From Methanolacinia sp964465295 (GTDB taxonomy: Archaea; Halobacteriota; Methanomicrobia; Methanomicrobiales; Methanomicrobiaceae), in contig CAYXKC010000084.1 of the NCBI GenBank assembly GCA_964465295.1, forward strand, positions 1 to 6,842: 6,842 nt of DNA. Reading direction: 5' to 3'. The position numbers and the translations under genes are program-made. Below the pieces are notes generated by a model, which saw nothing but the letters and a program-made list of their open reading frames with translations, ran no database searches and had not been told where the DNA came from. Positions 1-5,414 of the stretch are shown here, piece after piece (position 1 is the first letter of the stretch; every line of letters starts with the position of its first letter).

Positions 1-1599
1 TCTCTTAATTCCTGCCCTTCTGGCGGCGATAACACACGGCTGGCGGGCGATTATAACTTTTACACCTCCGGTATCCTTCGCACGTTTGAATGCCTCTATG
101 GTTGCGACATAATCATAAGGATCGATTGTCTCGACAAATGAGATGCCGCACGACCTGCAGAGTGCCTCAAGCGAGATCGACGGTGAGGGATCGCCCATCG
201 CATTGACTCCGGTATTCGGATTGGGCTGGTGCCCGGTCATCGCTGTTATCCTGTTGTCGAGGATTACAACAGTCATATTTGCATTGTTGTATGAGGCGTT
301 GATAAGACCCTGGATCCCGGTGTGAAGGAAGGTCGAATCTCCTATTGTACAGACTACCGGATTTTCTTCGCCGGAGTTTGCAATTCCGCTTCCGACAGTA
401 ATCGAGGCTCCCATACAGATTGTGGTGTCCACAGCACCGAGCTGGAGCCCGAGAGTATAACAGCCAATGTCGGACGGGTATATCCCCTTCTTTCCAAATA
501 CCTTCTTCATGGCGTAGAATGTCGCCCTGTGTCCGCACCCTGCGCAAAGGATCGGCGGGCGGGGGGGGAGACCTTCAGCAGGAGAGAAATCACGTGGGAA
601 AGTGCCGTTATATGGTATTTTAGCCCTTTCAAACGCTGCGGCTGTCGATGCAGGATCGAGTTCGCCTTCATATGGGACGCAGCCGTCCTTCTTGCCGTGA
701 ACCCTCGTTTCGCATGCAACCTGCCTGACGACTTCCTCAACAACCGGGGCGCACTCTTCGACGACGAGCACTTTCTCGTGTTTTGATACAAATTCTGCGA
801 GCCACTCCTCGTCTATCGGGTATGCACCGATCTTTGCGATCGAGACATCATCAGGCACAATCTCCTTTACGTACTCTGATGCAATACCGCTGGTGACAAT
901 CCCTGTCTTACCCCTGATTTCATATGAATTGTAACCAAGTTCAACGAGCCGTTTTGCGATTGCATCCTGCTTTTCGTTGAGCTTTTTGTGGAGTACCCGG
1001 GTGTGTGCAGGGATTACGACATACTGCCGGGGGTCTTTCTCAAAATTGCCCTTCCGGTGCTCCTTTCCCACCTCACCAAGTTCGACATCGCTCTTCGAGT
1101 GGCAGACCCTGGTAGTCGGCCTGAAGAGAACAGGAATTGAGAACTCCTCGGAGAGGTAGAAAGCGGCGGCCATCATATCGTGGGCCTCCTGCACGCCGGC
1201 CGGGTCGAGGCATGGAATCCGGGCGAAATGCGCATACATCCTTGAGTCCTGCTCGTTCTGCGAACTGTGTGCATACGGATCGTCGGCCGAGAGGATTACA
1301 AATCCCCCTGTAACACCCGTATATGCACTGGTCATAAGCGGGTCGGCGGCAACGTTCAGTCCTACGTGCTTCATCGTTACAAGCGATCTGACCCCCGTCC
1401 AGGCCGCACCGAGTGCGTTCTCGAATGCCACCTTCTCGTTTACCGACCATTCGATATAGAAATCGCGAACGTCCTGCCTTCTTAAGGTATCAATAACCTC
1501 AGAAGACGGTGTCCCCGGGTATCCGGATGCGAAATCGAGGTCTGCCTCAACGCAGGCATGGGCAATCGCCTCGTTTCCAAGCATATATCTGACAGCCAT
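1..1599 (-). CDS. iorA: Indolepyruvate:ferredoxin oxidoreductase, alpha subunit (3' end cut off by the window)
   Basis: IorA is the thiamine-diphosphate subunit of the cytoplasmic, oxygen-sensitive enzyme that oxidatively decarboxylates aryl pyruvates to aryl-acyl-CoA with ferredoxin as acceptor; in methanogens it can also work in the reverse direction. The 533 visible codons are open to the window edge. Residues 26-34 read GYPGTPSSE in the N-terminal domain. Residues 105-120 contain ADDP and SSQNEQDSR, a strong IorA signature. CAGCGHR lies at 352-358. The ThDP motif runs from GDS (420-422) to DN (448-449). Family members are usually about 600-650 residues, so the missing C-terminus should hold the two-[4Fe-4S] ferredoxin domain; the visible part stops just before it. 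The ATG at 1599 is chosen because the conserved N-terminus begins a few residues later; an alternative ATG lies at 1584. No clear Shine-Dalgarno site is visible, so a short or absent leader is likely. The beta subunit, iorB, usually follows and would lie outside the window. A G-run at 561-568 stays in frame. Confidence 0.96.
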   Translation of the reverse strand, partial: MAVRYMLGNEAIAHACVEADLDFASGYPGTPSSEVIDTLRRQDVRDFYIEWSVNEKVAFENALGAAWTGVRSLVTMKHVGLNVAADPLMTSAYTGVTGGFVILSADDPYAHSSQNEQDSRMYAHFARIPCLDPAGVQEAHDMMAAAFYLSEEFSIPVLFRPTTRVCHSKSDVELGEVGKEHRKGNFEKDPRQYVVIPAHTRVLHKKLNEKQDAIAKRLVELGYNSYEIRGKTGIVTSGIASEYVKEIVPDDVSIAKIGAYPIDEEWLAEFVSKHEKVLVVEECAPVVEEVVRQVACETRVHGKKDGCVPYEGELDPASTAAAFERAKIPYNGTFPRDFSPAEGLPPRPPILCAGCGHRATFYAMKKVFGKKGIYPSDIGCYTLGLQLGAVDTTICMGASITVGSGIANSGEENPVVCTIGDSTFLHTGIQGLINASYNNANMTVVILDNRITAMTGHQPNPNTGVNAMGDPSPSISLEALCRSCGISFVETIDPYDYVATIEAFKRAKDTGGVKVIIARQPCVIAARRAGIKR

Positions 1600-1628
1600 A
1601 ATTGTTTGATAATTATGTATTCGGATGG

Positions 1629-1637
1629 CTTTTAAGC
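1629..1637 (-). promoter_or_regulatory. Candidate TATA box for iorA
   Basis: On the minus strand this reads GCTTAAAAG, a plausible archaeal box A. Its centre is about 34 bases upstream of the iorA ATG, which would place the transcription start about 8 bases before the codon. That fits the absence of a Shine-Dalgarno site. The call rests on position and A/T content only. An A/T-rich inverted repeat (ATAATT at 1598-1603 and AATTAT at 1611-1616) overlaps the start codon and could be an operator, but may be chance in such A/T-rich sequence. Confidence 0.35.
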
Positions 1638-1677
1638 TGTTGATGAATTCCCGCTACCCCGGTCGAAATCCACAACC

Positions 1678-1685
1678 TATAAAAA
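1678..1685 (+). promoter_or_regulatory. TATA box for tRNA-Ile
   Basis: TATAAAAA on the plus strand, inside CCTATAAAAACC, is a good archaeal box A. With the usual spacing of about 26 bases, transcription would start near 1707 and leave a leader of about 12 nt, to be removed by RNase P. A second A/T-rich stretch at 1698-1706 lies too close to the tRNA to be its box A. This promoter and that of iorA share the 119-bp divergent spacer. Confidence 0.6.
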
Positions 1686-1718
1686 CCAATGAAAACAATT
1701 TATTTAGGCACTAATAGA

Positions 1719-1791
1719 GGGCCCGTAGCATAGTCGGTGGTGCACCCGGCTGATAACCGGGAGGTCGTGCGTTCGAGTCGCACCGGGCCCA
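1719..1791 (+). tRNA. tRNA-Ile (anticodon GAU)
   Basis: A full cloverleaf can be folded by eye. The acceptor stem is GGGCCCG (1719-1725) with CGGGCCC (1784-1790). The D stem is GCAT (1728-1731) with GTGC (1740-1743), including one G-U pair. The anticodon stem is CCCGG (1745-1749) with CCGGG (1757-1761), and its loop CTGATAA carries GAT at 1752-1754. The T stem is GTGCG (1767-1771) with CGCAC (1779-1783), and its loop is TTCGAGT. The discriminator is A1791, and the following bases are CTT, so CCA is added after transcription. There is no intron. Position 37 is A1755, as expected for a t6A-modified tRNA reading ANN codons. GAU reads AUC and AUU. The gene stands alone, with its own TATA box and oligo-T terminator. 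Confidence 0.98.
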
Positions 1792-1797
1792 CTTTCG

Positions 1798-1814
1798 TTT
1801 TTTTGGGAGTTTTT
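1798..1814 (+). terminator. Oligo-T terminator of tRNA-Ile
   Basis: T7 at 1798-1804, then GGGAG, then T5 at 1810-1814, begins seven bases after the mature tRNA 3' end. Archaeal RNA polymerase terminates at such T-runs without needing a hairpin, so this is the likely end of the tRNA transcript. Confidence 0.65.
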
Positions 1815-1815
1815 A

Positions 1816-1836
1816 AGCAATACTCTAACAATTGCT
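1816..1836. other. Small hairpin after the tRNA terminator
   Basis: AGCAAT (1816-1821) and ATTGCT (1831-1836) are perfect inverted repeats around a 9-nt loop. The element directly follows the T-runs that end the tRNA gene. It is short and A/T-rich, so it may be incidental. Confidence 0.3.
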
Positions 1837-1845
1837 ATACTAAAC

Positions 1846-1867
1846 GGAGGGGGACGATTCCCCCTCC
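1846..1867. other. G/C-tract hairpin in intergenic DNA
   Basis: GGAGGGGGA (1846-1854) pairs perfectly with TCCCCCTCC (1859-1867) around the 4-nt loop CGAT, giving nine uninterrupted pairs. A further C-rich stretch, ACCCTCCCCCTC (1873-1884), could compete for the same G-arm. The strand of function is unknown. It could be a stable RNA hairpin, a protein-binding palindrome, or decay from an older repeat. No coding potential is associated with it. Confidence 0.45.
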
Positions 1868-1897
1868 CTATTACCCTCCCCCTCGTCGCGATAAGTC

Positions 1898-1927
1898 GCA
1901 AAGGGATGGACAGGCATCCCCTTTTGC
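1898..1927. other. Long bulged hairpin in intergenic DNA
   Basis: GCAAA plus GGGATG (1898-1908) pairs with CATCCC plus TTTTGC (1915-1927) around the loop GACAGG. This gives 11 base pairs with single-base bulges at C1921 and T1925. It lies between the G/C-tract hairpin and the structured repeat. The 1792-2127 stretch therefore holds six hairpins and no credible protein gene. Confidence 0.4.
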
Positions 1928-1995
1928 TCCATTTATTAAGGGCATGAAACTGAAAGATCTTTTCTCATTCAATTGTTCTTGAAAAGACATTCTCT

Positions 1996-2103
1996 CCCGG
2001 CCGAGGCTACCCGGATGGGTAGCGTCCAGGCCGGGCTATCACCATTCGCGTGAGTTGCGTAGCAACTTACGCCCGGGCTGCCCCGTCAGGGGCTTATGCC
2101 CTC
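1996..2103. repeat. Structured intergenic repeat, copy 1 (three stem-loops)
   Basis: This 108-nt element recurs at 5415-5523 with three substitutions and one inserted base; the first 63 nt are identical. It folds as three consecutive stem-loops. Stem 1 has CCCGGCC (1996-2002) with GGCCGGG (2029-2035), enclosing GCTACCC (2006-2012) with GGGTAGC (2017-2023). Stem 2 has 11-nt arms at 2048-2058 and 2062-2072 around a 3-nt loop. Stem 3 has GGGC (2075-2078) with GCCC (2098-2101), enclosing GCCCC (2080-2084) with GGGGC (2089-2093). In stem 2 the pair G2052-T2068 is a G-U wobble if the plus strand is the RNA but an A-C mismatch on the minus strand, a weak hint of plus-strand function. It starts 24 nt beyond the serS stop codon. 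I do not recognise the family. It could be a small RNA gene, a REP-like DNA element or a gene-end element. Confidence 0.85.
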
Positions 2104-2115
2104 CAAAGAATATTT

Positions 2116-2121
2116 AAAAAA
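2116..2121 (-). terminator. Oligo-T terminator candidate of serS
   Basis: Read on the minus strand this is T6, six bases after the serS TAA codon and before the structured repeat. An archaeal serS transcript could end here, which would leave the repeat mostly outside the mRNA. The alternative is read-through into the repeat's stem-loops. Confidence 0.45.
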
Positions 2122-2127
2122 TAGATT

Positions 2128-3405
2128 TTAAAGAGTCTCGGCGCCGTTCATATACGGCCTTAAGGCCCCGGGGATGACGACGGTTCCGTCCTCTTCCTGA
2201 CAGTTTTCGATTATCGCACGCAGCGTCCTCGTTGTCGCAACCGCCGTGCTGTTCAGCGTATGCAGGAAATCCTTCTTCTCGAACTCATGCGGATCGCGTA
2301 CACGGATGTTGAGCCTTACCGACTGGTACGCCGTGCAGTTCGAACACGAAACAACCTCCCTGTAAGTCTCCTCCCTCGGCATCCAGACCTCCATATCGTA
2401 CTTCTTCGCCGCAACGGTCCCTATATCCCCCGTGCAGATGTTTACTACATGGTAGGGAAGACCGAGCATCTGGTAGAAGTCCTCCGCATTCTTCAGGAGT
2501 TCCTCATGCAGCTCCCAGGAATCCTCCGGCCTGCAGTAGATGAACTGCTCTACCTTGTTGAACTGGTGGACCCTGAAAAGACCTTTTGTATCGAGGCCGT
2601 GGGAGCCGATCTCGCGCCTGAAACACGGGCTTATACCCGCGAGCCTGAGCGGAAGATCCTTCTCCTCGAAGATCTCGTCCATGTACATCGCGGCCATGGG
2701 ATGTTCGCTTGTCGCGATAAGGAACTCGTCCTCCCCCTCTATCTTGTACATCACGTTCTCGAAGTCCGCCAGGTCCGTCACGCCCTCGTATGCGGCCCGG
2801 TTCATCATATATGGCGGCATTACAGGTGTGTAACTGCGCTCCACAAGAAGGTCGATGGCAAGCCTCTGGAGTGCAAGATCCATCAGCGCGAGCTTTCCTT
2901 TTAGAATATAGAACCCTGCCCCTGATATCTTCGCGGCCCTCTCGAAGTCGGCAACCCCGAGATCCACTGCAAGCTCCCCGTGATTTTTTACCTCAAACGA
3001 AGGAACGGCAGGCTCCCCCCATCTTTTAATCTCGACGTTTCCGGTATCGTCCGCACCTACAGGAACGCTCTCGTGAAGGATATTCGGGATTCTCATCTGG
3101 TAGAACCTGATATTCTCCCGGATCTCCGCAAGTTCGGCCTCCGCCGTCTTTATATTCTCCGGAAGAGATTTCGCCTCTTCGAGAAGGCCGGATATGTCTT
3201 CTCCCGCTTTCCTCGCCTGGTTTATCTCACGGCTGATGATATTTCTCCTGTTCCGCATTGCATTGATCCCGACCTGCATGCCGCGGGACTTCTCGTCCTT
3301 TGCGAGCAGATCGTCGATCCACGCAAGCTTTTCGGTATCTCCCCTTTTCCTCAGATCGGCCCTGACGACATCCGGGCTGCTCCGGATAAACTTCAGTTCA
3401 AGCAT
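2128..3405 (-). CDS. serS: Seryl-tRNA synthetase, bacterial/standard type
   Basis: SerRS is a homodimeric class II synthetase that charges tRNA-Ser (and tRNA-Sec where present) with serine in the cytoplasm. With the start at 3405 it has 425 residues, the usual length. Residues about 31-101 are the charged helical-hairpin arm that contacts the long variable arm of tRNA-Ser. TSEHP at 232-236 matches the TxE serine-binding motif. FRRE (262-265) opens class II motif 2. Motif 3 lies at about 400-418, with VVIPGALRPYM near the C-terminus. SCSNC at 353-357 is also typical. This is the common form, not the divergent methanogen-specific SerRS. The start is uncertain. The family normally begins MLxLKxIR, which favours the ATG at 3405. 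An upstream in-frame ATG at 3417 adds MNEV and has a TGATC site (3425-3429) seven bases before it. The gene is monocistronic here and divergent from the membrane-protein gene. Confidence 0.97.
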   Translation of the reverse strand: MLELKFIRSSPDVVRADLRKRGDTEKLAWIDDLLAKDEKSRGMQVGINAMRNRRNIISREINQARKAGEDISGLLEEAKSLPENIKTAEAELAEIRENIRFYQMRIPNILHESVPVGADDTGNVEIKRWGEPAVPSFEVKNHGELAVDLGVADFERAAKISGAGFYILKGKLALMDLALQRLAIDLLVERSYTPVMPPYMMNRAAYEGVTDLADFENVMYKIEGEDEFLIATSEHPMAAMYMDEIFEEKDLPLRLAGISPCFRREIGSHGLDTKGLFRVHQFNKVEQFIYCRPEDSWELHEELLKNAEDFYQMLGLPYHVVNICTGDIGTVAAKKYDMEVWMPREETYREVVSCSNCTAYQSVRLNIRVRDPHEFEKKDFLHTLNSTAVATTRTLRAIIENCQEEDGTVVIPGALRPYMNGAETL

Positions 3406-3424
3406 AACTTCATTCATTTATGTC

Positions 3425-3429
3425 GATCA
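3425..3429 (-). promoter_or_regulatory. Possible Shine-Dalgarno site upstream of serS
   Basis: On the minus strand this reads TGATC, part of the archaeal consensus GGAGGTGATC, seven bases before the ATG at 3417. If used, it supports the longer SerRS with four extra residues. The competing ATG at 3405 matches the family N-terminus better. Confidence 0.3.
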
Positions 3430-3492
3430 TAAAGGATTATTGTTGCGAGCCTTTCTTCTTACAGCTAAAGTCTGCAGAACAGACAGGCAGAG

Positions 3493-3504
3493 TTAATATA
3501 AATT
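3493..3504 (+). promoter_or_regulatory. TATA box for the cysteine-rich membrane protein gene
   Basis: TTAATATAAATT is a strong A/T box A, with its centre about 28 bases before the ATG at 3527. That spacing predicts transcription starting at or within a few bases of the start codon, so the mRNA is probably leaderless; no Shine-Dalgarno site is seen. Upstream, GTCTG (3470-3474) and CAGAC (3480-3484) form a short inverted repeat that might bind a regulator. Confidence 0.6.
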
Positions 3505-3526
3505 CCCGGTAACCCACAGATCATTT

Positions 3527-4204
3527 ATGGAAGATGCCGAAAGAGGGTTAAACTGCACAATCGCCAAAAACACGAACTGTAATTCATGCAGTATAGGAAT
3601 GTACCTGAACTGCCGCCAGGACAGACGAATCCTGAACACATTTCTTGCGGCTGCGGCTGGGATATTCATAGGGACTTTCATACTGCTGGGCCTAATCCGT
3701 CTAATCTCCGGTCATTTATGGCCACAGCTGCTATACATAATCCTGATAATCGGTCTTTTCGGGTATGAAACCAAATTCCTCTGCAGCCACTGCCCCTTCT
3801 ATGCAGGCAAGGGAATAACCCTTAAATGCCTTGCAAACCAGGGAATGCCGAAGCTATTCAGGTATAACCCTGCACCAATGAATAGATGGGAGAAGTCGAT
3901 GGTGTTATTTCTTGTCGCCTGCTTTCTGGCAATAGCACCTGTAGCATCGACAGCTGCAACATTATGGCTTGTTCTTGCGGGGAACTACGGCATAGTCACA
4001 TTTGTTGCCGTTTCAGGCATCTCAATCCTCCTAATATGTTCATCCATCGCATTTTACCAGGTGCTGAGGACGTTTTTCTGCAGCATGTGCGTAAACTTCT
4101 CCTGCCCGTTCAACACTGTAGAGAAGAAGATCGTTGACACTTATCTTGAGAAAAACAATGTCATGAAGGAGGCATGGGAGATGTCCGGATATAAGATCGG
4201 CTGA
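3527..4204 (+). CDS. Uncharacterised four-helix membrane protein with cysteine clusters
   Basis: The 225-residue protein has no family I can name. Four hydrophobic segments lie at about 39-60, 65-82, 125-150 and 155-180. Cysteines form three groups: C10, C18, C21 and C29 before helix 1; C86, C89 and C101 after helix 2 (CSHCPFY at 86-92); and C185, C188 and C193 after helix 4 (CSMC, then SCPF). With four helices, all three groups fall on the same membrane face. Basic residues at 30-34, 109-123 and 200-201 suggest that face is cytoplasmic. CxxC pairs near the membrane suggest a bound metal, Fe-S cluster or zinc, or thiol redox chemistry; this is inference. There is no signal peptide. The start is set by the TATA box spacing. 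The 152-residue membrane protein gene follows 87 bases later and may be co-transcribed. It could be a redox or metal-handling membrane protein, but no substrate can be assigned. Confidence 0.88.
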   Translation: MEDAERGLNCTIAKNTNCNSCSIGMYLNCRQDRRILNTFLAAAAGIFIGTFILLGLIRLISGHLWPQLLYIILIIGLFGYETKFLCSHCPFYAGKGITLKCLANQGMPKLFRYNPAPMNRWEKSMVLFLVACFLAIAPVASTAATLWLVLAGNYGIVTFVAVSGISILLICSSIAFYQVLRTFFCSMCVNFSCPFNTVEKKIVDTYLEKNNVMKEAWEMSGYKIG

Positions 4205-4291
4205 AACGCCACCATCTCCTCAGGCAACCATTCATCCTACTGCAAACCAAATTGGTTATCACCTATCGCCTTCAAATCAGGGATTATACAG

Positions 4292-4750
4292 ATGAAGAAA
4301 GGTCACATAGCCGCTATAGCCGTATGCATAATATTTTCAGTCCTGCTATCCCCGGTTTCACCAATACTGACGGTAATCGGCCTGATACTCAGTGGAACTC
4401 TTGCAATGGCATTTGCAATATCCGAGTCTGCGGAAAAGATAATGGATAAACCGCTGCTTTTTGCATATCTCGGGGATGACGGCCGGAGTTTTATCCTGAA
4501 AAATATCGGGGATGCAGATGCTCTTGACATCCATATCTCGATCATACCCTCGAATCTTGAATACCTGTTTGAGCACCTTGGGGCCGATAGCGAAGAAAAA
4601 ACAGACTGCGGCAGGCTGTTGGGCAAAAACAGGATTATCCTCAATTATTCGGATGAAGACGGAAAAAGATATAAAAAGACCGCAGAACTCGGCTTCAGGG
4701 AGGAATGCGAATACGACCCGATAAAGCCGATGTTCCCGCTGTTTAAGTGA
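4292..4750 (+). CDS. Uncharacterised two-helix membrane protein with a soluble beta-rich domain
   Basis: The 152-residue protein begins with lysines (K2, K3). Two hydrophobic segments follow, about 5-20 and 24-43, separated only by a short proline-containing turn, so they probably form a membrane hairpin. With the basic N-terminus inside, the C-terminal 100 residues would also be cytoplasmic. That part has alternating hydrophobic strands and the pattern FILKNIGDADALDI (67-80), followed by a NRIILNY strand (113-119) and DGKRYKKTAEL (123-133). This recalls Ig-like or CARDB-type beta-sandwich domains, where N-x-G-x-A-x-D-I is common, but the match is by eye. The start is the first ATG; no good Shine-Dalgarno or TATA box is obvious, so co-transcription with the preceding gene is possible. 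The stop lies three bases from the stop of the opposing gene. Function unknown. Confidence 0.8.
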   Translation: MKKGHIAAIAVCIIFSVLLSPVSPILTVIGLILSGTLAMAFAISESAEKIMDKPLLFAYLGDDGRSFILKNIGDADALDIHISIIPSNLEYLFEHLGADSEEKTDCGRLLGKNRIILNYSDEDGKRYKKTAELGFREECEYDPIKPMFPLFK

Positions 4751-4753
4751 ATA

Positions 4754-5290
4754 TTATTTATTCTCTTCCTTATCCATCATAAACGAAACAACCTTCTCAA
4801 GAGCATCTACGAACTCCTTCTCCTCAGAAAGATACTGCTCGAACGCCTTGTAGAGCATGTAAAGAATCTCGAGGCCGTAGAGATCGAGGGCCTCTGCAGG
4901 TGTCAGTTCGTTCTCGTAAGAATCGGTAACCGGACCCATAGTCGAATACATGATCTCGAGGAATGTTCCATCCTCGGTCAGTGCACAGAACTGGCTGTTC
5001 ACCGGTTTGCTCATATCGTCCGGCCGGTACGGCATCGGGTCGGTCTTTCCGAGAACGAACATCTTCTTTTTATGAAAGCGTGTCTCTACCATCTGCCCGG
5101 TGACATCTGACTTCCCGCCCAAAAGGAGCGTTACGCCCATATCCGCTACAAGAGGTTTTGCCTTCTGCGCCATTCTTTCAAGTAGAAGCGCCTCCTTTTC
5201 CAATACCTCGGCAGTCAGCTCCTCTTCACGCTCTTTGGACTCCCCAATCTTTTTCAATATTTCTTCGAAGCCTTCCTCGATAATTCCCAT
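4754..5290 (-). CDS. Uncharacterised soluble, helix-rich protein
   Basis: I do not recognise this 178-residue protein. Residues about 2-45 are highly charged and helical, with heptad-like leucines, and may form a coiled coil. A central part (46-125) looks alpha/beta, with MGVTLLLGG (51-59), a basic HKKK (73-76) and SQFCALTEDGTFLEIMYST (99-117). The C-terminal part (130-178) is again helical and acidic. There is no signal peptide, membrane segment or cysteine motif; the only cysteine is C102. The ATG at 5290 is preferred. A TTG at 5317 would add MPPGSYFSV, which is less typical. No Shine-Dalgarno site is clear. The gene stands alone: convergent with the two-helix membrane gene, and preceded by the inverted-repeat region and copy 2 of the structured repeat, which may lie in its 5' region. 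Confidence 0.82.
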   Translation of the reverse strand: MGIIEEGFEEILKKIGESKEREEELTAEVLEKEALLLERMAQKAKPLVADMGVTLLLGGKSDVTGQMVETRFHKKKMFVLGKTDPMPYRPDDMSKPVNSQFCALTEDGTFLEIMYSTMGPVTDSYENELTPAEALDLYGLEILYMLYKAFEQYLSEEKEFVDALEKVVSFMMDKEENK

Positions 5291-5338
5291 AACAGAAAAA
5301 TAGGACCCGGGAGGCAAAAAAACGATCAGGTTTTGTCC

Positions 5339-5391
5339 ACCGAAGGGCTGTCGCCCTTTCGAAACCCGAGGCGACCTTCGGTCACCGGTTT
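5339..5391. other. Inverted-repeat region with two competing folds
   Basis: Fold A is a local hairpin at 5341-5361: CGAA plus GGGC with GCCC, one bulged T, then TTCG. It is followed by AAACC (5362-5366) with GGTTT (5387-5391), enclosing GACC (5373-5376) with GGTC (5380-5383). Fold B is a 13-bp stem: ACCGAAG (5339-5345) with CTTCGGT (5376-5382), and GTCGCC (5350-5355) with GGCGAC (5370-5375), with four bulged bases and a 14-nt loop. A and B use the same bases and exclude each other. The region lies about 50-100 bases upstream of the ATG at 5290 and just before copy 2 of the repeat. It might be a leader regulatory element or a DNA site. I see no known riboswitch. Confidence 0.4.
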
Positions 5392-5414
5392 ATCCCTCAG
5401 CTATAGTTCTCTTT

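Noticed and set aside
553..570. G-run suspected as a frameshift in iorA
   Set aside because: Translation through it reads ILPPRPPLG with both sides in the same frame and conserved motifs on each side, so the gene is intact as far as it can be seen.
322..786. 154-codon plus-strand frame opposite iorA
   Set aside because: iorA is continuous on the minus strand, with the CAGCGHR and GDS motifs in this same stretch.
1704..1901. 65-codon minus-strand reading frame across the tRNA
   Set aside because: It is the antisense of tRNA-Ile. Its peptide (GATRTHDLPV and onward) is a familiar artefact of translating tRNA genes backwards.
1737..1982. 81-codon plus-strand reading frame
   Set aside because: It starts inside the tRNA and runs through the terminator and hairpins. 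It is low-complexity where the DNA is G/C-tract, with no start signal.
1996..2103. Archaeal C/D or H/ACA guide RNA, or SRP/RNase P RNA
   Set aside because: No C and D box pair, no ACA after the stems, and the size and architecture do not fit 7S or RNase P RNA.
2260..3432. Long plus-strand reading frames (214 and 150 codons) opposite serS
   Set aside because: They are shadows of the serS coding strand, with no family features; the minus-strand protein carries every SerRS motif.
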